Shown one piece after another: positions 1-8,474 of a stretch of 64,000 bases of DNA; the first letter of the stretch is position 1; every line of letters begins with the position of its first letter. The translations under genes were made by a program, and so were the position numbers. The notes beneath the pieces were generated by a model. The model did not search any database. It was not told the DNA's origin and was given only the letters and a program-made list of their open reading frames with translations. The stretch comes from Actinomycetes bacterium (GTDB lineage: Bacteria > Actinomycetota > Acidimicrobiia > IMCC26256 > PALSA-610): NCBI GenBank assembly GCA_025360585.1, contig JANYBW010000053.1:25593-89592 (forward strand), given 5' to 3'.

Positions 1-644
1 GTGATTTCAATGGCGATTCTCGTTCGGATCTTCTTTGGTACGGCCCGGGAACCGCGAGCGATGCGCTGTGGTACGGAGCGTCGTCTGGTTTTGTTTCCGG
101 ACCGCCGATTCGTATGGCATTGAGCGCGCAACCGTTCGTTGGTGATTTCAATGGCGACGGCAAACGCGATGTGCTGTGGTACGGCTCAGGCCCTAAAGCC
201 GATGCGTTGTGGCTCGGTGCAACGCATGGATTCTCGGTGTCTGGATTGCAAGTCAACGGTGTGTATTCGCCGTTTGTCGGTGACTTTAACGGCGACGGCA
301 GCACCGACGTGTTTTGGTTCGCGCCCGGAAAGGGCCATGATGCGCTGTGGATCGGTGGAGTTCACGGATTGACGAGTGGCGCGAAGGTAAACATCAATGG
401 TCGCTACACGCCGATCGTCGGCGACTTCAATCGCGACGGTCGCAGCGATATCATCTGGTACGCACCCGGCCCAGCATCCGACGCATTTTTTCTCGGAACA
501 TCGTCTGGATTTTCGCGAGGCCAAGCGGTGCAGATCAACGGAACTTACGTATCGACGGTTGGGGATTACGACGGTACGGGAACTGATGATCTGCTGTGGA
601 GTCGTGCCAGTGGGGGCCGAACGGTTTGGTGGCGGGGTCAATAA
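1..644 (+). CDS. FG-GAP/VCBS repeat surface protein, 5' end outside the window
   Basis: The reading frame is open from base 3 to the TAA at 642-644, with no start in view, so this is the C-terminal part of a larger protein. It contains at least five tandem units of about 45 residues, each built around a DFNGDG(K/R)xD calcium-loop motif followed by (L/I)xWYxPG and DALW(L/Y)G. These are the blades of an FG-GAP/VCBS beta-propeller, typical of secreted or surface-attached proteins. No enzymatic domain is visible; the missing N-terminus could carry one together with a signal peptide. The last codons run into a 12-bp tandem repeat that contains the stop codon. Confidence 0.85.
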   Translation, partial: DFNGDSRSDLLWYGPGTASDALWYGASSGFVSGPPIRMALSAQPFVGDFNGDGKRDVLWYGSGPKADALWLGATHGFSVSGLQVNGVYSPFVGDFNGDGSTDVFWFAPGKGHDALWIGGVHGLTSGAKVNINGRYTPIVGDFNRDGRSDIIWYAPGPASDAFFLGTSSGFSRGQAVQINGTYVSTVGDYDGTGTDDLLWSRASGGRTVWWRGQ

Positions 645-686
645 GTGGGCCAATAAGCGGGCCAGCAAATGTGCCAATAAGTGGGC
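639..686. repeat. Four 12-bp tandem units (CAATAAGTGGGC type)
   Basis: Units at 639-650, 651-662, 663-674 and 675-686 read CAATAAGTGGGC, CAATAAGCGGGC, CAGCAAATGTGC and CAATAAGTGGGC. The first unit includes the last codon and the TAA stop of the FG-GAP gene. The remainder of 645-767 holds no gene; it leads to the ribosome-binding site of the next gene. Confidence 0.8.
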
Positions 687-767
687 CAGTGGCGCAGGTT
701 TCGTTCCCGTCGTAGGATCGGCTCCGAACAATCCGAACACCAATGAGTCCACTTGGGAGCACGTCCG

Positions 768-2474
768 ATGGCTGATGTCGAGCTGGTAATTCGCGGTGGA
801 ACGGTGGTGGACGGAACCGGTGCGGCGCCGTTTCATGGCGATGTAGCGGTCGATGGTGGCCGCATCGTTGAAGTCGGAACGACGACGCTTTCGGCGGCAC
901 GAACCATCGATGCGCACGGGCTCATGGTCGCTCCCGGCTGGGTCGATATTCATACGCACTACGACGGTCAAGCGACCTGGGATGAGCGTCTCACCCCCTC
1001 GTCATGGCACGGGGTGACCACCGCGGTGGCCGGCAATTGTGGCGTGGGGTTCGCGCCCGTGCACGCCCGCGACCATCAAGCGCTCATCGAATTGATGGAA
1101 GGTGTCGAAGACATTCCTGGAACTGCGTTGCACGAAGGTTTGTCGTGGGCGTGGTCATCGTTCGCAGAGTTCCTCGATGCTGTAGATGCTCGCCCGCACG
1201 ACATCGAAATCGCGATGCAAGTCCCGCACGGCGCGTTGCGATTGTACGTGATGGGGGAGCGAGGGGCTGACGGCAGCCCGGCCACCGCCGCGGAGATTTC
1301 GGCGATGGGCATCATTGCTCGGGAAGCAATCGCAGCGGGCGCCTTGGGATTCACAACCTCGCGAACGAAAAACCATCGCACGTCGACTGGTGCCTACACG
1401 CCGACCTTGCGCGCCGATGCCCGCGAACTCATTGGTATCGCGCAAGCGATCGGCGAAGGCGACCGAGGCGTGTTGCAAGTCGTGAGCGATTTCGAATCAC
1501 CGAGTGACGAAATCGAAATGTTGCGGGCGATGATGCAAGTGTCGGGCCGGCCGCTGTCGATTTCGCTCGCTCAGAATCATCGCAACGGCGAAAGCTGGCG
1601 GGGCTTGGTCTCGATGATTACGGCTATGAATGCTGAGGGATTATGCATGCGCGCACAAGTCGCGGTGCGCCCGATTGGTGTGTTGTTGGGCCTGCAAGCA
1701 ACGGTCAACCCACTGATAGCAAGCGCGACCTATCGCAATATCGCGGCCGCGAACTCCGATGTCGAGGACCTGGCCGCGGCGCTACGCGAACCCGCGAATC
1801 GCGCCGCGGTGATTGCGGAGCTTGGTGATGGTTCACCCACAATGCGAACCGAGCAGATGTTTGTGTTGGGCGCGCTTGCGAACTATGAGCCGGCCTCGGA
1901 GGACTCGCTTGCCGCGATCGCGTGTCGACGCGGAGTGTCGGCAATGAGCCTGCTGTTCGACGAACTCGTGCGCGACGATGGTCGTGCATTGGTGTACGCG
2001 CCGGTTTTGAACTATGCGAACGGGGATCTCAATCATGTTCACGAGATGCTGCAAGATCCCTATTGCGTGCCCGGCCTCTCCGATGGAGGCGCACACGTGG
2101 GCACGATCTGCGACGCCAGTTTCCCAACCACACTCTTGCAACATTGGGGCCGCGATCGGGCGGCGGGAACGTTGCCGGTCGAGTTATTGATTGCGCAGCA
2201 GTGTCGAAATACGGCAGTTGCCGTCGGGTTATTTGATCGTGGGGTGCTGGCTCTAGGCCTGCGGGCCGACATCAATGTTATCGATTTTGAGAACCTTGCG
2301 GTCGAGGCGCCGACGATGGCCTTCGACCTCCCGGCCGGCGGCAAGCGGCTGTTGCAGCGTGCTCGCGGGTATCGGCACACGTTCGTGCACGGTGTCGAGA
2401 CGTATGCCGACGGCGAAGCGACCGGAGCCTTGCCGGGTCGTTTGGTGCGTGGCACGAAAAAAGGAGCACAATGA
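768..2474 (+). CDS. N-acyl-D-amino-acid deacylase-like amidohydrolase (copy A)
   Basis: A 568-residue metal-dependent hydrolase of the amidohydrolase-3/D-aminoacylase family, expected in the cytoplasm and cleaving an amide or cyclic amide. Visible: the N-terminal beta-sandwich strand (VIRGGTVVDGTG), the metal motif HTH at residues 62-64, the Cys ligand in GNCGVGFAP (Cys91), and the C-terminal SDGGAHVGTICD loop. I chose ATG 768 because GGGAGC lies 7 nt upstream; a TTG at 753 is in frame but less likely. Its stop overlaps the next amidohydrolase by 4 bp (ATGA), so the two are probably translated together. A paralogue lies at 43644. The substrate cannot be read from sequence. Confidence 0.85.
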   Translation: MADVELVIRGGTVVDGTGAAPFHGDVAVDGGRIVEVGTTTLSAARTIDAHGLMVAPGWVDIHTHYDGQATWDERLTPSSWHGVTTAVAGNCGVGFAPVHARDHQALIELMEGVEDIPGTALHEGLSWAWSSFAEFLDAVDARPHDIEIAMQVPHGALRLYVMGERGADGSPATAAEISAMGIIAREAIAAGALGFTTSRTKNHRTSTGAYTPTLRADARELIGIAQAIGEGDRGVLQVVSDFESPSDEIEMLRAMMQVSGRPLSISLAQNHRNGESWRGLVSMITAMNAEGLCMRAQVAVRPIGVLLGLQATVNPLIASATYRNIAAANSDVEDLAAALREPANRAAVIAELGDGSPTMRTEQMFVLGALANYEPASEDSLAAIACRRGVSAMSLLFDELVRDDGRALVYAPVLNYANGDLNHVHEMLQDPYCVPGLSDGGAHVGTICDASFPTTLLQHWGRDRAAGTLPVELLIAQQCRNTAVAVGLFDRGVLALGLRADINVIDFENLAVEAPTMAFDLPAGGKRLLQRARGYRHTFVHGVETYADGEATGALPGRLVRGTKKGAQ

Positions 2475-3595
2475 ACCGTCCAGCCATTCCAGTGATTTCT
2501 GCGGATTCACATATCACCGAAGCACGCGAAACGTACGTTGATTTTATCGATCCAGCGTGGCGCGATCGTGCACCACGCATTGTCGATGGTGGCGAAAAGG
2601 TTGGCGACGTTTTCACCGTTGAAGGGATGCGCCCAATCAGCTTGGGTCTGGTTGCTGCCGCCGGCAAAGACGCATCGCAGATTCGCGTTATGGGCGAGCG
2701 GTTTGATGATCTGCATCGCTCGGGTTGGGATCCGGCGTACCGCATCGAAGATCAAACCCGCGATGGAGTGAGCGCGGAGGTCATATATCCAACGGTTGGC
2801 ATGGTGTTGTGCAATCACAAAGATGTCGACTTCAAGGTGGCGTGTTTTGCTGCCTACAACCGGTGGATCGCGCAATACTGCGCAGAAGATCCGTTGCGGT
2901 TGATTGGATGTGGGCAATCCGCCATGCGTTCGCCGGAGGAGGGAATTCGTGATCTCGAAGCGATCAAAGCGCTGGGATTGCGCGGCGTGATGATGCCGGG
3001 CGAGCCCGCCTATGAACACGATTACGACCATCCGGATTGGGACGCGCTCTATCAAGCTGCGGTCGATCTGGAATTGCCGTTGAGCTTTCACATCCTCACC
3101 TACAAGTCGGAACGCACGCGTGGCCCGAAACTGTCGCAATTTCTTTCGACCGTTCGGGGCTGCCAAGACATCATGGCGATGTTCGTATTGGGTGGAGTAT
3201 TCGAACGCAACCCGCGCCTCAAACTGGTGTGTGCCGAAGCCGACGCCGGTTGGGTTCCCCATTTCATGTACCGAATGGATCACGCGTTCAATCGTCACCG
3301 GTATTGGCTGCCGGCCGGTCAGGAACTCAGCCGGATGCCGAGCGAAATTTTTGCCGAGCACATCTACGCCACGTTTCAAGACGACTGGACGGCCTTCGCT
3401 CATGCGGGCTCGATGAATTGGCGGCGGTTGATGTGGGCGAATGATTTTCCTCACTCAGATTCAACCTGGCCGTGGAGCCAAGCGCTATTGGCCGAACACA
3501 CAACCAATTTGAGCGATGATCAATACCGGGCGATCTTGTGCGACAACGTCGCGGACCTATACAACATTGATGTTTCGCGACTTGTCACCGTATAA
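2471..3595 (+). CDS. Amidohydrolase-2 family protein (copy A partner)
   Basis: A 374-residue TIM-barrel amidohydrolase (PF04909-like, relative of decarboxylases such as ACMSD). It starts with the DSH metal motif (ISADSHITE) and ends with the family block MWANDFPHSDSTWPWS, which includes the likely catalytic Asp. It is translationally coupled to the preceding deacylase-like gene (ATGA) and has a strong AAAAAAGGAG site. The pairing suggests successive ring or amide cleavage steps on one substrate, which is inference. The 3' end overlaps the convergent tag gene by 11 bp. Confidence 0.85.
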   Translation: MNRPAIPVISADSHITEARETYVDFIDPAWRDRAPRIVDGGEKVGDVFTVEGMRPISLGLVAAAGKDASQIRVMGERFDDLHRSGWDPAYRIEDQTRDGVSAEVIYPTVGMVLCNHKDVDFKVACFAAYNRWIAQYCAEDPLRLIGCGQSAMRSPEEGIRDLEAIKALGLRGVMMPGEPAYEHDYDHPDWDALYQAAVDLELPLSFHILTYKSERTRGPKLSQFLSTVRGCQDIMAMFVLGGVFERNPRLKLVCAEADAGWVPHFMYRMDHAFNRHRYWLPAGQELSRMPSEIFAEHIYATFQDDWTAFAHAGSMNWRRLMWANDFPHSDSTWPWSQALLAEHTTNLSDDQYRAILCDNVADLYNIDVSRLVTV

Positions 3596-4205
3596 CGGCA
3601 ACGCGCCGTTCTTGCGCGCACGCGGAGCGTACATGGCACCCGGCGAGGTGGTCATTGACGATGCCCATCGCTTGCATCGCCGCGTACATAGTCGTCGGGC
3701 CAACGAAGCGGAATCCAATACGGATCAAGTGTTTCGAAAGTGCGATTGATTCAGGAGTCTTCGCCGCGATATCCGTGATGGCTTTTGGTGAGCGCCGTGC
3801 CGCGTCCGCCGGTGCTGCGGACCAAAACAGTTCTGCGAGCGATGATCCGCTGTCGTGGAGCTCGAAGAAGGCCCGGGCGTTATTGATCGTGGCTTCGATC
3901 TTGCCGCGGTGGCGAACGATTCCCGCGTCGCCCAGAAGTCGTTGCACATCAGTGTCGTTGAACTGCGCGATCTTGGACGGTTCGAATCCGCAAAACGCCG
4001 TTCGAAAGTTTTCGCGTTTGCGCAAAATCGTGATCCAGGACAAGCCGCTTTGAAAACCTTCGAGGCACATCCGCTCAAAGACGCCTTGGTCGGTGGTGAT
4101 CGGACGTCCCCACTCGGTGTCGTGGTAGTGCACATATTCGAGCGAAGACGCGCCCCAAAAACAGCGTCGTTTGCCGTCGGTCCCGCGTAGGAGCGGTGAG
4201 TTCAT
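3585..4205 (-). CDS. tag: DNA-3-methyladenine glycosylase I
   Basis: A base-excision repair enzyme that removes 3-methyladenine from alkylated DNA. It matches the Tag family along its length: KRRCFWG then YHDTEWGRP at the N-terminus (Cys and His zinc ligands), FERMCLEGFQSGLSW with the catalytic Glu, and GIVNDHLAGC supplying the last two zinc ligands (HxxxC). The frame extends upstream to 4301, but ATG 4205 puts the conserved region about 14 residues in, as is usual for Tag, giving 206 residues. It converges with the amidohydrolase and diverges from the Rieske gene 33 bp away. An AlkB-like protein at 17009 is another alkylation-repair candidate. Confidence 0.93.
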   Translation of the reverse strand: MNSPLLRGTDGKRRCFWGASSLEYVHYHDTEWGRPITTDQGVFERMCLEGFQSGLSWITILRKRENFRTAFCGFEPSKIAQFNDTDVQRLLGDAGIVRHRGKIEATINNARAFFELHDSGSSLAELFWSAAPADAARRSPKAITDIAAKTPESIALSKHLIRIGFRFVGPTTMYAAMQAMGIVNDHLAGCHVRSACAQERRVAVIR

Positions 4206-4238
4206 ACGCTCGACCGTAGTCTTTCGTAGCATTGCGGC

Positions 4239-5285
4239 ATGGATGAATCTCAAAGCACGCTGCCCGCGGATTGGTATGTCGATCCCGCCCGCTATCACCA
4301 AGAACGTTCGACGATTTTTGGACGGGAGTGGCTGTGGTTCGCATCACTCGAACAGCTGCCAACTCCGAATAGCTATTTCGCAAGCGAATACGCCGGTTAC
4401 CCGTTGATGGTGGTGCGGGGATCCGACGGCGAGTTGCGAGGATTCCACAACGTGTGTCGACATCGTGCCGGGCCGCTGGTGGATGAGGGCGTAGGTGTGT
4501 GCGGGAACCTCGTGTGTCGTTATCACGGCTGGGCCTATGGCTGGGACGGCGCGTTGCGATCAGCCCGAGATTTCGACGGTGAGATCGACACCGATGAGTA
4601 TTCGCTCTTCGCGGTGGCTGTGCAGGTCTGGCGCGGGCAGGTCTTTGTGAATCTCGATTGCTCGGCCGTGCCGCTGCTCGATGATCTCAGCGCGTTGTTC
4701 CGCGAGGTGGAAGAGTTTCCGGTTGAGGCGATGCGCCTTGCGAATGCGAGCCATCACGATCTCGCGTGCAATTGGAAAACCTACGCCGACAACTATCTCG
4801 AGGGCTACCACATCCCAATGATGCACCCGGAGCTCAATCGCGAGTTCGACGCGAAGCAGTACCGGGTCGATACTGGTGATCGGTATTGCCGGCATAGCGC
4901 GCCGGCGCGTGCTGGCGAGGCAACCGATGGTCGTTGGTTATTTCGGTGGCCGAATCTTGCGATCAATATCTACGGAGACGCAATGAATATTGAAGTCATC
5001 GTTCCCACGGGCCCGCAGACGTGCCGCGTCTTGTACAACCATTTCTTCATCGATCCAGAACACCAAAACGTCAGTGGTGTGCTGCGACTCTCCGATGTAG
5101 TTATGGAGCAAGACCGTGCAATGGTGGAGGTTGTGCAACGCAATCTGGCCGCGGGCCGGTATCGACAGGGTCGGTTGAGTCCGCGGCATGAAAATGGACT
5201 TGCGCAGTTTCAAGATCTTGTGCGACAGGCTGCGAATCGCGATTCGAGCGTTGGAGACGACTCATCTGTATCGAATGGGCGCTAA
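4239..5285 (+). CDS. Rieske non-haem iron oxygenase, alpha-subunit type
   Basis: A 348-residue aromatic-ring-hydroxylating or demethylating oxygenase. The Rieske [2Fe-2S] cluster is bound by CRH and CRYH (Cys73, His75, Cys93, His96). The mononuclear iron site lies in NWKTYADNYLEGYHIPMMH (His191 and His196), with a later Asp (EQDRA) as the probable third ligand. It belongs to the large group that includes CntA and phenylpropionate dioxygenase alpha subunits. No reductase, ferredoxin or beta subunit is adjacent, so electrons must come from proteins encoded elsewhere. The last 185 bp overlap the convergent rarD gene. Confidence 0.9.
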   Translation: MDESQSTLPADWYVDPARYHQERSTIFGREWLWFASLEQLPTPNSYFASEYAGYPLMVVRGSDGELRGFHNVCRHRAGPLVDEGVGVCGNLVCRYHGWAYGWDGALRSARDFDGEIDTDEYSLFAVAVQVWRGQVFVNLDCSAVPLLDDLSALFREVEEFPVEAMRLANASHHDLACNWKTYADNYLEGYHIPMMHPELNREFDAKQYRVDTGDRYCRHSAPARAGEATDGRWLFRWPNLAINIYGDAMNIEVIVPTGPQTCRVLYNHFFIDPEHQNVSGVLRLSDVVMEQDRAMVEVVQRNLAAGRYRQGRLSPRHENGLAQFQDLVRQAANRDSSVGDDSSVSNGR

Positions 5286-6135
5286 ACACGATCAGCGCGA
5301 CCCACACGAGCCCAAAGCCGGTGAGTTTCAGCGTTGACATTGCTTCGTTGTAAAAGGCCACACCCAACGTGAAGTTGATGATGGGCACGAAATACTGCAA
5401 CGGTCCGAGCACTGAAAACGCCAAGCGCCGAGCGGCGATACCAAAAAACAGCAGTGGAATCACAGTGATCAGCCCCGTTCCGGCAACCATCGCGAGTCGC
5501 CAGCTGTGCGCATGAAGATGAATGGCGGACGAGTGAGTTTCCACCAACACCGTGATGACGATCGCGACGGGGAGCAATACGAACGTTTCTGCGGCGAGAC
5601 TTTCGATCGGGTGTAGCGGAATTTGGCGTTTGATAAGCCCGTAGAAACCCCACGAAACCGCCAGCGCCAGTGCAATCCACGGGACCCGCCCGGCTTCGAC
5701 GGTGAGTAACGCGACCGCCACGCCCGCAAGCACCAGTGCGGCAATCTGGGTGCGGTGTAGATGTTCGTGAAACACAATAACGCCAATGGAAACAGTCACT
5801 AATGGCGCGATGAAATATCCCAGTGCTGTCTCGACCACGTTGTTGTGGGTGACGGCAAACACGTACAGCAACCAGTTCGTGCTCAACAACAACGAAGCCG
5901 CGATCACGCGCAGCAAGAGTGCTCGATCGCGGCCGACCCGCAGTACTGCTCCCCACCGTTTGGAAGCCGTTGTGATCATCGCAAGGATCAGTGATGCCCA
6001 CAAGATTCGTTCGCCGACTAACCCAATCGCGGAGAGTTTCCGAAGGGTGTGCCAGTAGATAGTGAGTAGGCCCCATAGAACGTATGCGCTGACGCCAGCG
6101 GCTGCGCCTTTGCCATCGATCCGTTCAGGTTGCAC
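5101..6135 (-). CDS. rarD: RarD-type EamA transporter with an antisense-encoded tail
   Basis: An inner-membrane protein of the drug/metabolite transporter superfamily. About ten hydrophobic helices span residues 15-290, starting GVSAYVLWGLLTIYW and including the RarD block LGYFIAPLVTVSIGV. Known RarD proteins end soon after the tenth helix (about 300 residues). This one continues about 50 hydrophilic, Pro/Asp-rich residues that are the complement of the Rieske gene's 3' end. GTG 6135 is the best start; no clear Shine-Dalgarno is seen. Transport substrate unknown. Confidence 0.88.
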   Translation of the reverse strand: MQPERIDGKGAAAGVSAYVLWGLLTIYWHTLRKLSAIGLVGERILWASLILAMITTASKRWGAVLRVGRDRALLLRVIAASLLLSTNWLLYVFAVTHNNVVETALGYFIAPLVTVSIGVIVFHEHLHRTQIAALVLAGVAVALLTVEAGRVPWIALALAVSWGFYGLIKRQIPLHPIESLAAETFVLLPVAIVITVLVETHSSAIHLHAHSWRLAMVAGTGLITVIPLLFFGIAARRLAFSVLGPLQYFVPIINFTLGVAFYNEAMSTLKLTGFGLVWVALIVFSAHSIQMSRLQRSNRDSQPVAQDLETAQVHFHAADSTDPVDTGPRPDCVAQPPPLHGLAP

Positions 6136-6144
6136 TTCATGAAA

Positions 6145-6173
6145 CTACGGCCCGAGCATGGCGCGGGCCGTAG
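6145..6173 (-). terminator. Hairpin after the carotenoid oxygenase gene
   Basis: Perfect 10-bp inverted repeat CTACGGCCCG / CGGGCCGTAG with a 9-nt loop, lying between the oxygenase stop and the rarD start. On the minus strand it is followed by TTTC only, so it is at best a weak intrinsic terminator. Confidence 0.5.
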
Positions 6174-6203
6174 CAATTTCATTCGCGTGGTGCCTTGCAG
6201 CGT

Positions 6204-6245
6204 CATGCCAGGGGGCATTATGCCAGGGGGATTATGCCAGGGTGG
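6204..6245. repeat. Three tandem copies of an ATGCCAGGGGG unit
   Basis: Copies begin near 6204, 6219 and 6233, spaced 14-15 bp, each ATGCCAGGG(GG) followed by (C)ATT. The third copy overlaps the end of the carotenoid oxygenase gene, including its TAA stop (6232-6234 on the minus strand). Confidence 0.7.
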
Positions 6246-7581
6246 GCATCCAGTTGCCGTGTGCGCCAAAGGGAACGCGTTGCGGCAAATCAACCTCGGC
6301 GACGGCCACGCCTTCGAAGTCCTGCGCGTCGAGCACATTGAGCGTTGTGGTGTTGGTCGAGTCGTTGTGGGTGAGTACGAGCATCCAACCTTCGTCTTCG
6401 GCTGAATCTGGGCGCTTCGGCGCAAAAACTGGTTCAAACACGTGGGTTTCTGCACCACCGAAGGTGTGCACCTGCGATGTGCCCGCCTCAAGGTCATATT
6501 TGTAGATTTCGGCACCGAAATCGGGTGATACTCCGGGTCGCAGGCTCGCGACGTATCCGTAGCGAGCGGGAAGCCCGACGCGGCGATCGTCGATTCGGGG
6601 GAAATCGCCCGGCCGATCGTCGAGTTGCGTTTCTAAGACTGCTCCCGTGACGGTGTTTAAGGTCCATTGCCACAGCACAGAATGGCCACTGAGATCGTCC
6701 ATGCCGCCTTCCATGATGGATTCGCCGCGACAAACTTGCACGATGATGTCGTCGCCGGATTCATACGAGTTCACCGAGTGAAACACCGTGCAGGGATCGA
6801 CGTCGTACCAACGCACATCGGCGTTCGTCCCCGCTCGCGGCATAACCCCGATTCGTCCGCCGGCCTCGCGATCGAATTTGAAACCGCCGTGTTCGAGCGC
6901 GAACACAATCGGCAGATCAAAAAAGATCGCGTAGTGCTCGGTAATCGTGAAATCGTGCATCATGATGGGTCGGGGAATATCGATGGCCTCGGATTGCACG
7001 AGGTTTCCGGAGGCATCAACGCGGTGGTACGTGAGGTACGGGGCCTTCAAGAACTGATATCCAAAGAACAACAGCTCGCCGGTCACCGGACAAATTTTCG
7101 GGTGGGCCGTCATCGGCGTAGTGAGTGCACCGTCGAAGTCAAGACTGTCGATGGTCGAGAGGTCCGCACTGAGTTCCCAGGGGAGGTGCGCCTCTTCGAG
7201 CGCGAGCAGGCGTCCAGCGTGGCGCACAATGTTTGTGTTGGCCGGCGATGAGCGAAGGTCGCGCATCGCCGTGAGGAGATCTACTTCGCTTTCGAAAAAC
7301 GGCGTACGTACGTAACGATTGCGATACGAAACTTTGCCATCTGCAATTTCGAAGCCGTGCACCATTCCTGCGCCGAAGAACCAATGAAACGGCACCGCCG
7401 CCGGGGGATTGAATCCGTTGCGGATGTAGCTACCGCGTAGCTCGGGCGGAATTGTTCCGCGTACCTCGAGGCCTTCGACGGTCAGTTCGTCGCGGATCGG
7501 GCCGAAGTTGTTGCGCATCCACCAGACCGTTTCGGTGTCAGTCGCGTGGTCGGCCACGGGTTGTATTTCGCTGAGGGTCAT
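6232..7581 (-). CDS. Carotenoid oxygenase (RPE65/CCD family)
   Basis: A 449-residue Fe(II) dioxygenase expected to cleave a polyene or stilbene-type double bond. Family landmarks are GMVHGF near the start (residues about 70-80), THPKICPVTGEL (first His ligand region), MHDFTITEHYAIF (second), FHSVNSYE (third) and the terminal PFGAHGNW (fourth His). AAAGG lies 11 nt before the ATG. It is transcribed divergently from the EVE-like gene at 7786, and the shared spacer holds a 19-bp near-perfect palindrome. No carotenoid synthesis genes are in the window. Confidence 0.9.
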   Translation of the reverse strand: MTLSEIQPVADHATDTETVWWMRNNFGPIRDELTVEGLEVRGTIPPELRGSYIRNGFNPPAAVPFHWFFGAGMVHGFEIADGKVSYRNRYVRTPFFESEVDLLTAMRDLRSSPANTNIVRHAGRLLALEEAHLPWELSADLSTIDSLDFDGALTTPMTAHPKICPVTGELLFFGYQFLKAPYLTYHRVDASGNLVQSEAIDIPRPIMMHDFTITEHYAIFFDLPIVFALEHGGFKFDREAGGRIGVMPRAGTNADVRWYDVDPCTVFHSVNSYESGDDIIVQVCRGESIMEGGMDDLSGHSVLWQWTLNTVTGAVLETQLDDRPGDFPRIDDRRVGLPARYGYVASLRPGVSPDFGAEIYKYDLEAGTSQVHTFGGAETHVFEPVFAPKRPDSAEDEGWMLVLTHNDSTNTTTLNVLDAQDFEGVAVAEVDLPQRVPFGAHGNWMPTLA

Positions 7582-7616
7582 AAGGGGCGCCTTTGTTCGT
7601 TACGAAGTTGCCCCGT

Positions 7617-7635
7617 AGGTTAACACTGTTTACCT
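7617..7635. promoter_or_regulatory. Candidate operator palindrome
   Basis: AGGTTAACACTGTTTACCT is a 9+1+9 inverted repeat with a single mismatch, in the divergent spacer 36 bp upstream of the carotenoid oxygenase start. The AACnnnGTT core resembles TetR-family operators, but no regulator gene is adjacent. Confidence 0.45.
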
Positions 7636-7785
7636 GGTCGGTGTGTGGCTGGTGTCAATCCGGCGCCGCAGCCGGTGGGATCGGAGCGTTAGCGGCTCCG
7701 CACCGAGGAATCACGCGTCGACGGTTTAACCTTGAATCTTCGCATCGGAGCACCCTTCGTTGCTACTGACGGCAAGGCTGGGTTC

Positions 7786-8424
7786 ATGAGCACCACATGG
7801 TTGATACGAGCAGGCGAAGACGCGAAACTCGCCAATGCCTTTGAGTCCGCGAAAAAGGTCGGCGTCGGCTGGTCCGATCTGGAAGGTGTCGAGGACCTGC
7901 GTTTCGTTGAGCGCGCGGAAGTCGCTAGCGCCCTGCGCTCGGCCGGTAAATCGGCATCGGTGGCCTCGCTCGATGCTGACGAATTAATCGCATTCCGCGA
8001 CACCCTCGCGCTCGGCGATCTCGTTGTAACCCCCGATCCCGTCTCGCGCCAGGTTCTCGTGGGCGAAATCGCAAGCGACTACGACTTCAACGAAACTGCC
8101 ACCGTCGGCACCTGTCACCACGTTCGTGAGGTGTTGTGGTTAGGGCGAATCGACCGCGACTTGCTGACCGCAGAATTACGTACCGATACCAACTTTCGCC
8201 GGACATTGAAGCCGTCCGCTCGCGAGGCCGATTGGGTTGCGCTCGCCGAACGGCTCCGCAACGGCGAACGTTTAGCGGGGCCCCGCAAATCAACTGCGCC
8301 CCGAGGTCGCCTTGAAGCGATCGAAGCGGAACGTGCCGCGTCCGAGCGTAAATGCGGTGCGTGTGGCTACATGAAACGATCGACCCAGTTCGACGAATCG
8401 GGTGTCTGCGTCGACTGTCGCTAA
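7786..8424 (+). CDS. EVE/Mrr-N-like domain protein with C-terminal zinc ribbon
   Basis: A 212-residue protein of unknown role. Residues 1-125 (TTWLIRAGEDAKLANAF, VGVGWSDL, GDLVVTPDP, VGEIASDYDF, HHVREVLWLG) resemble the small beta-rich domain that occurs N-terminal to Mrr-type restriction nucleases and in stand-alone proteins; it is thought to be EVE/PUA-like. The C-terminus carries CGAC and CVDC pairs, a short zinc ribbon. No nuclease domain is present. I chose ATG 7786 because the domain begins directly after it; an upstream in-frame TTG is weaker. Assignment is from memory of the family. Confidence 0.65.
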   Translation: MSTTWLIRAGEDAKLANAFESAKKVGVGWSDLEGVEDLRFVERAEVASALRSAGKSASVASLDADELIAFRDTLALGDLVVTPDPVSRQVLVGEIASDYDFNETATVGTCHHVREVLWLGRIDRDLLTAELRTDTNFRRTLKPSAREADWVALAERLRNGERLAGPRKSTAPRGRLEAIEAERAASERKCGACGYMKRSTQFDESGVCVDCR

Positions 8425-8474
8425 TCGCGGCCCACTGGTTTGATTCCGCCCCGATCTGTGATCGACTAGCCAAT

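Noticed and set aside
186..971. 261-codon minus-strand frame at the left edge
   Set aside because: Antisense to the FG-GAP repeats and to the 12-bp tandem array; its repetitive part merely mirrors these repeats.
2507..3454. 315-codon minus-strand frame
   Set aside because: Antisense to the amidohydrolase-2 gene, which has clear motifs and start signals.
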